In this document: positions 33,105 to 39,857 of the stretch, piece after piece
Layout: every line of letters starts with the position of its first letter
Numbering within the stretch: the first letter of the stretch is position 1
IMG/VR virus record: IMGVR_UViG_3300030419_005073
Location: 12,072 to 54,272 of that record
Length of the DNA: 42,201 bases
Reading direction: 5' to 3' (one strand)
Origin: a virus
Notes under the pieces: generated by a model
The model's database searches: none
What the model saw: only the letters and a program-made list of their open reading frames with translations
What the model was told of the DNA's origin: nothing
Made by a program: the position numbers and the translations under genes

Positions 33105-34356
33105 TTTTATCCAACCGAGCAGAAATAATTTAAAATATTTAAAGTGGTCTTACAATAGTATCCGTAAGAATTTAGGTTATATTCACGAGATATGTTGGGC
33201 AGATGACTTTTCAGATGATGGAACTTGGGAGTGGATGAATGAAATAGCAGAAAAAGACCCAAACGTTAAGATACATAGAAATGAAGGTCCTAATAGATTA
33301 GGTCATACTATTTTATATGATACGTTAGTAGATATGGCTTCTAATGATATTGTGATGATATATCATGCTGATATGTACGCTTGTCCTAAATTAGATGAAG
33401 AAGTGTTGAAACATTTAGAACCAGGTAAAGTAGTGAGTGCAACACGAATAGAACCACCATTACATCCTGATGGACCAGAAAAGATATTAAAGGACTTTGG
33501 TATAGAACCTGAAGAATTTGATGAACATGAGTTGATGAGATATTTAGATGAGGGTGTTGATTATTCTAAAAAACCAACAAATGGAATATTCGCACCTTGG
33601 GCTATATACAAAGATGATTTCTTGGCAATTGGTGGACACGACCCGTTATACGCTCCACAATCCAAAGAGGATTCTGATATATTCAATAGGTTTGTGTTGG
33701 CTGGATATGATTTAATTCAGACTTGGAGAGGATTTGTATATCATATGACCTGTCGTGGTAGTAGATTCAAGGATGGTGCTTTGAGAAATCCAGCAGGTCA
33801 AGTGTTTATGAAAGGTAGAGAGAGTACTGAGTGGTTAGAACAAAACGTCAGGAGTACACGAAATTTCATCAGGAAATGGGGTCATATGGTTAAACATGAT
33901 GAAGTGATGTGTCCAATCATACCACCTAAATATGATGTCGGATTAGTTGTCTATAATTGTGATTACAATTTGTTGAGAGAATTAGAACCGTGGTGTAGTT
34001 GTATTTATATAGAAGATACTTCAGTAATATCAAAATATATTAGTGATGAACAAAAAAATACAGATTTTGATTTGAAAGATAGAGTTAAACCTTATATTAA
34101 AGGTAAAGATAATAAGAAAAATGATTCAGTACTACGTCTTAATTCACGACTTAAATCAAATTTTGAATGGAAAAATCATGGTGTACTTGTTAAATTTGAC
34201 ACGAAACAGTTAAATGCTAATAATTTTCAACATATTGTTAATTTATCAGAAATAATAGCTAGTTCAGGAACGAAAGGTCGTTTAGAGTTAGATATTTATA
34301 AATTTAATATAAGATCATTAAAAACATACGAAAAAGATTTAATTTTAGTAAAATGA
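33091..34356 (+). CDS. GT2-family glycosyltransferase with C-terminal extension (GTG start)
   Basis: A 421-residue protein whose first 230 residues are a GT-A domain: ISFIQPSRN opening strand, WADDFSDDGTWEW (nucleotide-binding acidic loop), IVMIYHADMYACP (metal-site region, H-A-D instead of D-x-D), and GGHDPLYAPQSKEDSDIF with the catalytic-base ED pair. The 190-residue C-terminal part is not recognisable. The GTG start has AAGGAG eight bases upstream and keeps the first strand intact. It is the last large gene of the glycan cluster. Donor and acceptor are unknown. Confidence 0.8.
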   Translation: MKTISFIQPSRNNLKYLKWSYNSIRKNLGYIHEICWADDFSDDGTWEWMNEIAEKDPNVKIHRNEGPNRLGHTILYDTLVDMASNDIVMIYHADMYACPKLDEEVLKHLEPGKVVSATRIEPPLHPDGPEKILKDFGIEPEEFDEHELMRYLDEGVDYSKKPTNGIFAPWAIYKDDFLAIGGHDPLYAPQSKEDSDIFNRFVLAGYDLIQTWRGFVYHMTCRGSRFKDGALRNPAGQVFMKGRESTEWLEQNVRSTRNFIRKWGHMVKHDEVMCPIIPPKYDVGLVVYNCDYNLLRELEPWCSCIYIEDTSVISKYISDEQKNTDFDLKDRVKPYIKGKDNKKNDSVLRLNSRLKSNFEWKNHGVLVKFDTKQLNANNFQHIVNLSEIIASSGTKGRLELDIYKFNIRSLKTYEKDLILVK

Positions 34357-34598
34357 CATACTATTTATTATTGAAGGGTGACACCGAAAAGGATGTAATT
34401 TATGAAACGAATGTTTTAGGAGAAGAGAGTTTTGAAACGTTTTATCCATCAATTGGTTTTACAGTGCTAAATAAAATTATAAATGAAAAACCTGAAGTAC
34501 TAGAAACCGTCAAGATACTTGATGATCATAAAAATTCATATACTTTAACTGAATTTGTTGATAAATTGGCTGGGTGGAAAATGAAAAAAAACGCTTGA
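34353..34598 (+). CDS. Small phage-type protein, unknown function
   Basis: An 81-residue soluble alpha/beta protein (YYLLLKGDTEKDVIYET, FETFYPSIGFTVLNKI) that I do not recognise by function. It is coupled to the GT2 gene by an ATGA overlap, so it ends the glycan operon. Its TGA stop lies inside the -35 box (TTGACT) of the promoter driving the next region, marking a transcription boundary. Confidence 0.65.
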   Translation: MTYYLLLKGDTEKDVIYETNVLGEESFETFYPSIGFTVLNKIINEKPEVLETVKILDDHKNSYTLTEFVDKLAGWKMKKNA

Positions 34599-34623
34599 CT
34601 TAGATACATTTTTTTTGTATATT
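34595..34623 (+). promoter_or_regulatory. Sigma70-type promoter
   Basis: TTGACT (34595-34600) and TATATT (34618-34623) are separated by exactly 17 bases. The -35 is preceded by AAAACGC, and a G-T-A-T-A-T-T -10 region follows. The same AACGCTTGAC and GTATATTT strings recur at 40161-40196. A start near 34630 would lie just before the AAGGAG site of the 34639 gene. It would drive the small-gene region. Confidence 0.75.
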
Positions 34624-34638
34624 TAAAGGAGATATTCT

Positions 34639-34845
34639 ATGAATAATAAATATTTAGAAGAGTATTATGATTTAGAAGAAGAATTAAATGAGAACGATAG
34701 TCGTGAAAAAATTCTTCATAAAACTAAATCTCATAACAAAAAAAAGTGGAAAAAAATAAAAACAGAGTTAAATAAAAAAGGTTACGATAAGTATGTTAAA
34801 AATAAAAGAAGGGATGCTAAAAAGAGTAATAGGTCTATTACTTAG
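34639..34845 (+). CDS. Small highly charged protein, unknown function
   Basis: A 68-residue protein with an acidic N-terminal third (YYDLEEELNENDSRE) and a strongly basic remainder (KSHNKKKWKKIK, KNKRRDAKKS). The basic part could bind nucleic acid. There are no other motifs. It has the best ribosome site of the region (AAGGAGAT seven bases upstream) and is first behind the promoter at 34595, so it is likely well expressed early in the transcript. The next gene, for a lipoprotein, begins inside it. Confidence 0.6.
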   Translation: MNNKYLEEYYDLEEELNENDSREKILHKTKSHNKKKWKKIKTELNKKGYDKYVKNKRRDAKKSNRSIT

Positions 34846-35344
34846 TTTAGTATTGTTTAGTTGTGATGGTAGAAACGCTCTATCATCAAACATTAAAGAT
34901 GAAATAAATGTCATAATAGACATGAGATTACCAATTGATGCTAATGGGTATTATCATTTAGAACTTGAAAGAAATAATTGGCAAACTTTACATAGAGTAT
35001 CAGGATTAGTATTTGATTACAATAACTACCCAATAGAAAATTGTTATGTACAATGGGAATCTAATCTTTATTGGTATTTAGGTGATACTTTAGGGTACAT
35101 AATAAATAGACATTTTAGTGATCAAGGTCAATATGTATCAATAGATACTTCTTATATAGTAGGATTTACTGGTATAGAAGTTCCGACATCAAATATGGTT
35201 AGTTATAGTAATCGTTATGGTGAAATAAATAATATGATAGCACCTGTTAGGAGTATGATAGGTGATACTTTAGTTTTAAGTGTTTATTGGTCTGATTATA
35301 ATTATGATGTATCTGTTGAGAGATATGGAATAGTATTAGATTAA
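34793..35344 (+). CDS. Predicted lipoprotein
   Basis: A 183-residue protein with a lipoprotein signal: basic N-terminus, hydrophobic GLLLSLVLF and lipobox LFSC (the Cys being residue 24 from the ATG at 34793, or 17 from the ATG at 34814). The mature part is beta-rich and contains no recognised domain. It should be lipid-anchored in the host envelope. Phage lipoproteins act in superinfection exclusion or as outer spanins; at 160 mature residues the former or a novel role is likelier. Either ATG gives a workable signal; ribosome sites are poor for both (AAGG 11 bases before 34793). It overlaps the upstream gene by 53 bases. Confidence 0.7.
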   Translation: MLKIKEGMLKRVIGLLLSLVLFSCDGRNALSSNIKDEINVIIDMRLPIDANGYYHLELERNNWQTLHRVSGLVFDYNNYPIENCYVQWESNLYWYLGDTLGYIINRHFSDQGQYVSIDTSYIVGFTGIEVPTSNMVSYSNRYGEINNMIAPVRSMIGDTLVLSVYWSDYNYDVSVERYGIVLD

Positions 35345-35353
35345 GGTGATTAT

Positions 35354-35458
35354 GTGAATTCAGTTTATACATTGTTATTACTTATTTATTTTTATCTAAA
35401 ATTATATGGATGGACTTTAGATGAATTTTGGAAAATATTAGAATTAATTTCAGGATAG
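35354..35458 (+). CDS. 34-residue membrane microprotein (GTG start)
   Basis: A 34-residue open frame fills the gap between two genes. It is GTG-started with AAGGTG four to five bases upstream and encodes a hydrophobic stretch (VYTLLLLIYFYLKLYGW) followed by an amphipathic tail. It is just below usual gene-calling size. Single-span microproteins are common in phage accessory regions. The next gene's AGGAG overlaps its stop region, which is the usual spacing here. Coding status is plausible, not proven. Confidence 0.4.
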   Translation: MNSVYTLLLLIYFYLKLYGWTLDEFWKILELISG

Positions 35459-35467
35459 GAGAAAATA

Positions 35468-35734
35468 ATGAAATATGTTTTAGTTGATAGAATTACAGAT
35501 AATATAGTGAAACGAATTAAATTAACTAGTAATATTGGTATTACTGGTGCTAGAACATACTTTTTAAAGACAGAAGAATTGTCTGAAAAAGAATTTGATA
35601 AATCATGGAAAGTGATGACAGAAGATCAATATGATCTACAATTTAAAACAACATTACAAAATAGACAAATGGGTAAATTGAAATATAAGTGGTGGGAAGA
35701 AGAATCGTCTAATCTTGATATTGAAAGGGAATAA
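35468..35734 (+). CDS. Small soluble protein, unknown function
   Basis: An 88-residue protein without cysteines, signal or membrane segments. It has a beta-hairpin-like N-terminus (KYVLVDRITDNIVKRIKL) and a charged helix-rich end (QNRQMGKLKYKWWEEE). I do not recognise it. AGGAGA lies seven bases before the ATG. The downstream gene's ribosome site (AAAGGGA) is embedded in its last codons, so the two are translated from the same transcript. Confidence 0.65.
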   Translation: MKYVLVDRITDNIVKRIKLTSNIGITGARTYFLKTEELSEKEFDKSWKVMTEDQYDLQFKTTLQNRQMGKLKYKWWEEESSNLDIERE

Positions 35735-35738
35735 TATC

Positions 35739-36239
35739 GTGAAACAAATAATAAAAGATGTATTAAATGATATGTCTGAAGGTCAAATAAATTTAGGTTC
35801 AGAAGCCGCTAGAGAAACTGTAGCATCTCTTGTATCAGCTGCATTAAAAACAAAAGGTGAATATAAAGAATACACGAATACAGAGTTAGAAGAACAAGAA
35901 GCTAGAAAACATTGGGTATGTAAAATATGTGGTCAATCTAGTTATGATTTAGATTGGGATTATATCGGTTCAGGAACTAATCATTTGAGTTGTGAAGTTA
36001 GATTAGAGTTAGATGAAGAAAAAAAGAAAAAAGATTGGTATGAAGACGCAGGTGACGGTCATTTACTTAAAGTTGATGATCTAGATAAAATGAAGATGAA
36101 GTTATCAGAAGATATAGTAGATAGTAAAGATGAAGGATATATTTATGAATCTCCTGACGGAGGTGAAACTATTTTTAAGAGAAAAGTGGGTGGTAGTAAA
36201 AGAGAGTTAGTTAAAAATTGGGAAAAAATATCTAGGTAA
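35739..36239 (+). CDS. Zinc-finger-containing protein (GTG start)
   Basis: A 166-residue acidic protein. Near residue 60, CKICGQSS and, 23 residues later, a His-x3-Cys (HLSCEV) form a C2HC-type zinc site. The N-terminus KQIIKDVLNDMSEGQ is an amphipathic helix of a kind repeated at the start of other proteins here (compare the 38327 protein). The C-terminal third is highly charged. The GTG at 35739 is favoured by GAAAGGG eight bases upstream; an in-frame TTG at 35715 would overlap the previous gene more and lacks a ribosome site. Function unknown. Confidence 0.65.
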   Translation: MKQIIKDVLNDMSEGQINLGSEAARETVASLVSAALKTKGEYKEYTNTELEEQEARKHWVCKICGQSSYDLDWDYIGSGTNHLSCEVRLELDEEKKKKDWYEDAGDGHLLKVDDLDKMKMKLSEDIVDSKDEGYIYESPDGGETIFKRKVGGSKRELVKNWEKISR

Positions 36240-36244
36240 AAAGA

Positions 36245-36472
36245 ATGGGTAAAGAATTAACTAGAAAACAAAGAAAAGAATTAAATAGTTTAGCTGCAGT
36301 GATTGCGGAAGAAGCGATAAGTGTTCGGTTAGACTATGAACAAAGTGGTTCTAATTTAGATAGCGGTAGTATAATAGCCATACATCAAAATAGTCCGTTA
36401 TTAGATGATGAAAAAGAACCATTAGCTGATGTAGCGTATAACATTGTAAGGAGAAAAAAAGATGAAAAGTAA
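36245..36472 (+). CDS. Small soluble protein, unknown function
   Basis: A 75-residue helical protein (LTRKQRKELNSLAAVIAEEAISVRLDYEQ) with a basic N-terminus and C-terminus. No family recognised, no cysteine, no membrane segment. It has a weak ribosome site (AGGTAAAAAGA) directly after the preceding stop, and its 3' end overlaps the start of the next gene by 11 bases, where AAGGAG lies inside its last codons. Confidence 0.6.
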   Translation: MGKELTRKQRKELNSLAAVIAEEAISVRLDYEQSGSNLDSGSIIAIHQNSPLLDDEKEPLADVAYNIVRRKKDEK

Positions 36473-37034
36473 GTTATTAGATAAACTTGTTAAACAAGCT
36501 TTAGTAGTTTTAGCTGGAGTAGGTGGTTTTTGGGGTGGAATGTATTATAGTATGGATAAGTTATCCCAAGAGATAGATAACTGGAGTTCACAATATGAAC
36601 AAGTAAGTGATAATTTAAATCAGTATATGGACGTAGCAGATCCACAAACTGTTAGATTTTATGTAAGAGAGTTAAATAAGATTTTAGATGATATAACTTT
36701 CTTAAATAATTTAGTAAAGAGTGGACAATTAGCGGATGAATCTCTCGTAGTGTATGCGAGTATGGTAGAAGATGTTGACGATAGATTACTAATGTTGAGA
36801 AAAGATATGTATGATGAGTTAGAATCATTAAAGTTGAGTATAACAATTAAAACAGATGATAAAGTGTATGGACTAAAAGAAGAAGTATTAAGTGATAGAA
36901 AAGCTGTGTTTTCAAAACTTAATGATATAAATACACGATTAAATGCATTAGAAGAGATGCTTAATGAGGTATCAACAGATGTTAATACGATAAGAAATTC
37001 AAAATACGGTAAAAAAATATGGAGACAAAAATGA
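36462..37034 (+). CDS. Membrane-anchored coiled-coil protein
   Basis: A 190-residue protein with one N-terminal membrane segment (residues about 11-31, ALVVLAGVGGFWGGMYYSM) and a long helical remainder with heptad-like hydrophobic spacing (LNQYM, LNKILDDITFLNNLV, LNALEEMLNEV). The architecture, a short cytoplasmic tail, one span and an extended coiled coil, is that of inner-membrane spanins, but it is longer than typical. Together with the lipoprotein gene at 34793 it could make a spanin-like pair, although they are not adjacent. AAGGAG lies nine bases upstream. Confidence 0.65.
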   Translation: MKSKLLDKLVKQALVVLAGVGGFWGGMYYSMDKLSQEIDNWSSQYEQVSDNLNQYMDVADPQTVRFYVRELNKILDDITFLNNLVKSGQLADESLVVYASMVEDVDDRLLMLRKDMYDELESLKLSITIKTDDKVYGLKEEVLSDRKAVFSKLNDINTRLNALEEMLNEVSTDVNTIRNSKYGKKIWRQK

Positions 37035-37162
37035 ATATAATTGAAAAGATAATGAGGTTAATCGTAGGAGATAAACGATTTTCACCTGATAGAAGAGTAA
37101 AGAAGAGTAAATATAAAAAACCAAATCGTCGCAAAAAACAACGTAGAAAGAAAACAAAATGA
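37031..37162 (+). CDS. 43-residue basic microprotein
   Basis: This short gene fills the gap between two genes exactly, overlapping both (ATGA upstream, ATGA downstream). GGAG lies seven bases before the ATG. The first 13 residues form a hydrophobic helix (MNIIEKIMRLIVG). The C-terminal 25 contain about sixteen Lys/Arg, including RRKKQRRKKTK. A nucleic-acid- or membrane-binding peptide is conceivable. The four-base overlaps and ribosome site make real translation likely despite its size. Confidence 0.6.
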   Translation: MNIIEKIMRLIVGDKRFSPDRRVKKSKYKKPNRRKKQRRKKTK

Positions 37163-37365
37163 ATGAGTGGCTAATGTTTTCAATAGGTATATTACTAGGT
37201 ATTACTATAGGGATAATGTTATCTAATATGTTAACATCTAGTAAAATAGACAACTTGGAAAGTGAAATCGGAGATTTACGAATACAACGTAAACTATTGA
37301 AAGATGAGATACAAAAGATTACTAGAAGGGGAAAACCTCAACCTAGAAAAACTAGGAAACGTTGA
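37159..37365 (+). CDS. Single-span membrane protein
   Basis: A 68-residue protein with an N-terminal membrane span (residues about 4-24, WLMFSIGILLGITIGIMLSNM), a short coiled-coil-like stretch (IDNLESEIGDLRIQRKLLKDEIQKI) and a basic tail (RRGKPQPRKTRKR). Topology is probably N-out or a signal anchor with the basic tail in the cytoplasm. Function unknown; short membrane proteins like this next to coiled-coil membrane proteins are common in phage lysis or exclusion modules. Overlaps both neighbours. Confidence 0.6.
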   Translation: MNEWLMFSIGILLGITIGIMLSNMLTSSKIDNLESEIGDLRIQRKLLKDEIQKITRRGKPQPRKTRKR

Positions 37366-37943
37366 TGTCAGAACTGACTGATTTACACGATTACGAAAAT
37401 AGACCGAAGAAAAAGAATCCGTTTCGTAGTAGACCAATTCCGAAGAGTAGAATAGAATGGGCTATTAGAAGTACCTTATCTATCAGAGCAGCCGCTCAAC
37501 ATCTCGGTGTGGCGTATAATACATTTAAGAAGTACGCTAAGATGTATGACTTATTTGAACAGAATAAGAATCAAAGCGGTAAGGGTATTACAACAAAGGG
37601 TAATACGGGTTGGGGTGTAAAGATACAAGATTTATTCGAAGGTAAACATCCGAACTATCCACATTGGAAATTACAAGAACGAGTAGTTAGAGATGGTTAT
37701 TTAAAACAAGAATGTTCTAATTGTGGATATGATGATTATAGAGAAAGTGATATGAGAGGTCCATACATCATAAATTTTCTTGATGGAGACCCAAAGAATC
37801 ATTCACTAGATAATTTACATCTATTGTGTTATTGTTGTTTCTTTATAATGAAACCCACAGGTCGTATGTTAACGACACCTAAGAATACAACTTTGTTACG
37901 TAAAAAGTTAGAAGAAGTTTGGATAGAAAATGATGATGAATAA
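37365..37943 (+). CDS. HTH plus HNH-like zinc protein (catalytic His lost)
   Basis: A 192-residue protein. The N-terminus is basic; residues about 38-64 (SIRAAAQHLGVAYNTFKKYAK) form a helix-turn-helix. The C-terminal half is an HNH-type zinc core: CSNC (117-120), then FLDGDPKNHSLDNLHLLCYCC with C155 and C158. In active HNH enzymes the strand before DGD carries His-His and a His follows the last CxxC; here these read N-F and F. It probably binds DNA through both motifs without cutting. Such HNH relics occur in marine T4-like phages. The ATG at 37365, overlapping the upstream TGA, is preferred to a TTG three bases earlier. Confidence 0.75.
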   Translation: MSELTDLHDYENRPKKKNPFRSRPIPKSRIEWAIRSTLSIRAAAQHLGVAYNTFKKYAKMYDLFEQNKNQSGKGITTKGNTGWGVKIQDLFEGKHPNYPHWKLQERVVRDGYLKQECSNCGYDDYRESDMRGPYIINFLDGDPKNHSLDNLHLLCYCCFFIMKPTGRMLTTPKNTTLLRKKLEEVWIENDDE

Positions 37944-37982
37944 TATTTATTAGTAGATTTCCGTATATGGCTTATATAATAG

Positions 37983-38063
37983 ATGTTTACAGAAGAGATA
38001 GTACCAATAGTAATACTATTATTGTTACTAGTCATTATACGAAATTTTTATAGTAGAATTTGA
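37983..38063 (+). CDS. Possible 26-residue membrane microprotein
   Basis: In the 135-base gap between two genes a 26-codon frame encodes FTEEIVPIVILLLLLVIIRNFYSRI, a short acidic N-terminus followed by one hydrophobic span. No good ribosome site precedes it, and an overlapping 28-codon frame (37967-38053) competes. It is listed because the composition is that of a single-span peptide and the gap is otherwise unexplained. Confidence 0.25.
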   Translation: MFTEEIVPIVILLLLLVIIRNFYSRI

Positions 38064-38078
38064 ATAGGGAGAAATATT

Positions 38079-38330
38079 TTGAACGGACAAGATAAAAGAG
38101 ATTTAAATGTTATCTTAGAAAGAATGGAACAAGCCGATAAAGACAGAGAAAAGATGCATGATGATATTAAATTTATCAAAGAAAATCTGTTCGATCCACA
38201 TCAAGGTCTCTGGTCTGAGACTAAGTTAAATTCACAATTTAGAGAAGATAGTAAAAAATGGAGATACCCAATCGGTGTTGGGTTGATATCATTAGTTGTC
38301 AAAAATCTATGGGATACGGTGATAAAATGA
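38079..38330 (+). CDS. Coiled-coil protein with C-terminal membrane segment (TTG start)
   Basis: An 83-residue protein. Residues 8-35 form a charged helix (LNVILERMEQADKDREKMHDDI), and a hydrophobic tail (YPIGVGLISLVVKNLW) near the C-terminus is probably membrane-inserted. The layout resembles XhlA/haemolysin-type phage proteins that sit by holins, an inference from architecture only. The TTG start is supported by GGGAGA six bases upstream and the lack of a nearby ATG. The stop overlaps the next start as ATGA. Confidence 0.6.
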   Translation: MNGQDKRDLNVILERMEQADKDREKMHDDIKFIKENLFDPHQGLWSETKLNSQFREDSKKWRYPIGVGLISLVVKNLWDTVIK

Positions 38331-38563
38331 AGATAACAACATCAAAATTAACAGATATTATTAAAGAAGAACTTATTAATGAACTTTCTTATATAGATCC
38401 AGATGAAGCAGGAGTAGCTATTAATAATGCACTTGATGATTTAAATAGATCACTTAAAAAAGTAAGAAACCCAGAGAAGTGGGCAGAGAAGTATCATAGA
38501 AGTTTACCTGGTGTAATTGATATGATAGAAAGATTAACACGTACATTGGGAAAGATGAAATAG
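38327..38563 (+). CDS. Small helical protein, unknown function
   Basis: A 78-residue helical protein. The first 20 residues (MKITTSKLTDIIKEELINEL) have the L-x-x-I-I-K-E-E-L pattern I recall from the N-termini of many virion-associated proteins of T4-like marine phages. The ATG at 38327 is chosen, overlapping the previous stop by ATGA; the open frame extends further upstream but lies wholly within the previous gene there. Function unknown. Confidence 0.6.
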   Translation: MKITTSKLTDIIKEELINELSYIDPDEAGVAINNALDDLNRSLKKVRNPEKWAEKYHRSLPGVIDMIERLTRTLGKMK

Positions 38564-38569
38564 TTATTG

Positions 38570-38761
38570 ATGAAACAAAATCAGTTGTATAACATAAATT
38601 CACTAAAACAAAAAGTAAAGAAACTAGAACAGAAACCAAATTCGTGTTGTAGAGAGTTGGAAAAACGGGTTAAAGCGATCGAGTTAGAGTTGGAAAATTT
38701 TAAATTTAGGTTTTCAGATTTCATACTTCAACCGAAGAACTCAACATTCTTTGAGGATTAA
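38570..38761 (+). CDS. Small coiled-coil protein, unknown function
   Basis: A 63-residue protein, nearly all helix with heptad periodicity (INSLKQKVKKLEQK and RELEKRVKAIELELENFKF). An adjacent Cys pair (CC at residues 27-28, counting from 38570) could crosslink helices. The ATG at 38570 is preferred over the TTG three bases earlier, though neither has a good ribosome site. It is the last gene before a sparse region. Confidence 0.5.
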   Translation: MKQNQLYNINSLKQKVKKLEQKPNSCCRELEKRVKAIELELENFKFRFSDFILQPKNSTFFED

Positions 38762-38767
38762 TACTAT

Positions 38768-38815
38768 GATAACATTGTTATATCAGTCCTTAAAAGTTCT
38801 AACGAACTTTCAAGG
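38768..38815. repeat. Palindrome plus 12-bp hairpin in intergenic space
   Basis: ATAACA-T-TGTTAT (38769-38781) is a near-perfect palindrome. Just after it, CCTTAAAAGTTC (38788-38799) and GAACTTTCAAGG (38804-38815) form a 12-bp stem with one mismatch and a four-base TAAC loop. No T-run follows on either strand, so it is not a standard intrinsic terminator. A regulatory, processing or recombination site is possible. Confidence 0.6.
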
Positions 38816-38871
38816 TAAAAGGCACGAACAGCACAATACATCATATTATAGACAATGCTATCATTTGTAAG

Positions 38872-39099
38872 ATGATCACCACACTATTGAAATGTACCAT
38901 ACTAGTTTCATTCGCATTGCTACAATACGGCATCGTCTTATTAAATCTTGACAAAATACATATATTTAAACAGCTCGTTAACATTGATATAACATCCGGT
39001 AACGGAAATACAAATAAAGTAGAAGAAGTTGGTAGTCCGAATATACGTGAAGATCAACACGTAGTCAATCGGAATGACCATGGCTTTCCAATCATTTAA
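38872..39099 (+). CDS. Putative membrane or secreted small protein
   Basis: A 75-residue frame with a hydrophobic N-terminus (residues 4-26, TLLKCTILVSFALLQYGIVLL) and a polar tail (SGNGNTNKVEEVGSPN). The N-terminus could be a signal anchor. Codon use is richer in C-ending codons than in the glycan genes. The ribosome site is weak, and no family is recognised, so coding status is moderate. It follows 110 bases of non-coding hairpin-containing DNA. Confidence 0.45.
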   Translation: MITTLLKCTILVSFALLQYGIVLLNLDKIHIFKQLVNIDITSGNGNTNKVEEVGSPNIREDQHVVNRNDHGFPII

Positions 39100-39122
39100 T
39101 ACAAAGAAGTATATTTATTAAT

Positions 39123-39263
39123 ATGAAAAAGAAAATACAAAAGAGTACAATATTGATATGGGTAGCAATCGGTGTAATACTATTGCTACTTACTCAAATA
39201 GATCCTAGCGTATCTATGAATAAAAAGAAAGATATGCCAAAGGGATTGGGACTTGTATATTAG
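39123..39263 (+). CDS. 46-residue membrane microprotein
   Basis: A 46-codon frame. KKKIQKS is followed by a clear membrane span (TILIWVAIGVILLLLTQI) and a lysine-rich tail (NKKKDMPKGLGLVY). The positive-inside rule gives no clear orientation because both ends are basic. No strong ribosome site is present (AAGAAG about 13 bases upstream). It is too short for most gene finders, but the composition is unlike random AT-rich DNA. Confidence 0.45.
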   Translation: MKKKIQKSTILIWVAIGVILLLLTQIDPSVSMNKKKDMPKGLGLVY

Positions 39264-39303
39264 GTATGAAAGAGTATACTGAAGAGTATATTGAAATGAG
39301 CTA

Positions 39304-39330
39304 GCGGGGCGACACCGGTCACTCCCCCGC
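39304..39330 (+). promoter_or_regulatory. GC-rich hairpin in the 5' leader of the 39354 gene
   Basis: GCGGGG (39304-39309) pairs with CCCCGC (39325-39330) around a 15-base loop that contains the palindrome ACCGGT. It is the most GC-rich patch in the window. No T-run follows; the AGGAGA ribosome site of the next gene is 12 bases downstream, so translational or attenuation control is conceivable. A 12-codon frame (39266-39304) ends exactly at its base. Confidence 0.5.
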
Positions 39331-39353
39331 ACAACTTAAATAGGAGAAACACA

Positions 39354-39644
39354 ATGGCATTTCATCATGGAATAGTAAGTTATCTAAGAGAAAACGCATG
39401 GCTGGATCATTGGACATCAGTTCATATGGCAGCTGGAGCATTCATATGTAAAGTAGCACTCTGGCTTGGGGCATCAGACCTTTGGGCCGTTCTTTGGGTA
39501 GCTATCATAGGTCTCTTATGGGAAGTATTCGAATACTTCTATGAGGGAACTGAAGAAGTATATGGAACAATGGCAAAGTGGAGAAACAATACATTATCTG
39601 ATTTGATTGTTGAAATTGGCCTTGCCGCTTGGATGGTCATTTAA
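39354..39644 (+). CDS. VanZ-like small integral membrane protein
   Basis: A 96-residue protein with several hydrophobic segments: HMAAGAFICKVALWLGA, LWAVLWVAIIGLLWEVFEYF and a C-terminal LIVEIGLAAWMVI. The pattern of an early D-H-W-x-S-x-H, a central W-E-x-x-E and a late N-T-L-S-D-L resembles VanZ/YfiM-like membrane proteins, whose biochemical role is largely unknown. The protein encoded at 41138 has the same arrangement. AGGAGA lies six bases before the ATG. Codon use is noticeably richer in G and C than elsewhere in the window, suggesting a different origin or high expression. A strong terminator follows at 39731. Confidence 0.65.
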   Translation: MAFHHGIVSYLRENAWLDHWTSVHMAAGAFICKVALWLGASDLWAVLWVAIIGLLWEVFEYFYEGTEEVYGTMAKWRNNTLSDLIVEIGLAAWMVI

Positions 39645-39672
39645 CAGACACCTTACGGAGAGCACGCATTTC

Positions 39673-39701
39673 ATTACAATAATATTTAATTGTATTGTAA
39701 T
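39673..39701. repeat. Perfect 9-bp inverted repeat
   Basis: ATTACAATA (39673-39681) and TATTGTAAT (39693-39701) are perfect inverted copies around an 11-base AT-rich loop, 29 bases after the stop of the 39354 gene. There is no T-run. It may protect the 3' end of that mRNA or be an operator. Confidence 0.6.
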
Positions 39702-39730
39702 ACACACGTTAACACAACTACCTCATATAT

Positions 39731-39790
39731 AGGCACTTTCATACTAAAATACTATGTTTTGATAGATTTTAGAGTTAGTGCCTTTCTTTT
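39731..39790 (+). terminator. Intrinsic terminator after the VanZ-like gene
   Basis: AGGCACT (39731-39737) pairs with AGTGCCT (39777-39783), and nested inside CTAAAAT (39744-39750) pairs with ATTTTAG (39766-39772). The sequence TTTCTTTTATT follows. The long two-part stem and U-rich tail fit Rho-independent termination on the plus strand. No U-rich tail exists on the minus side. Confidence 0.65.
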
Positions 39791-39857
39791 ATTCTAATAA
39801 CAAACTTTCATTATATAATAGGTCTGCGTGCACCGAGCTGAAAATTTACTATATGAC

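Noticed and set aside
37365-37943. Homing or HNH endonuclease
   Set aside because: The catalytic His residues are replaced although the zinc cysteines remain; nuclease activity is not supported.
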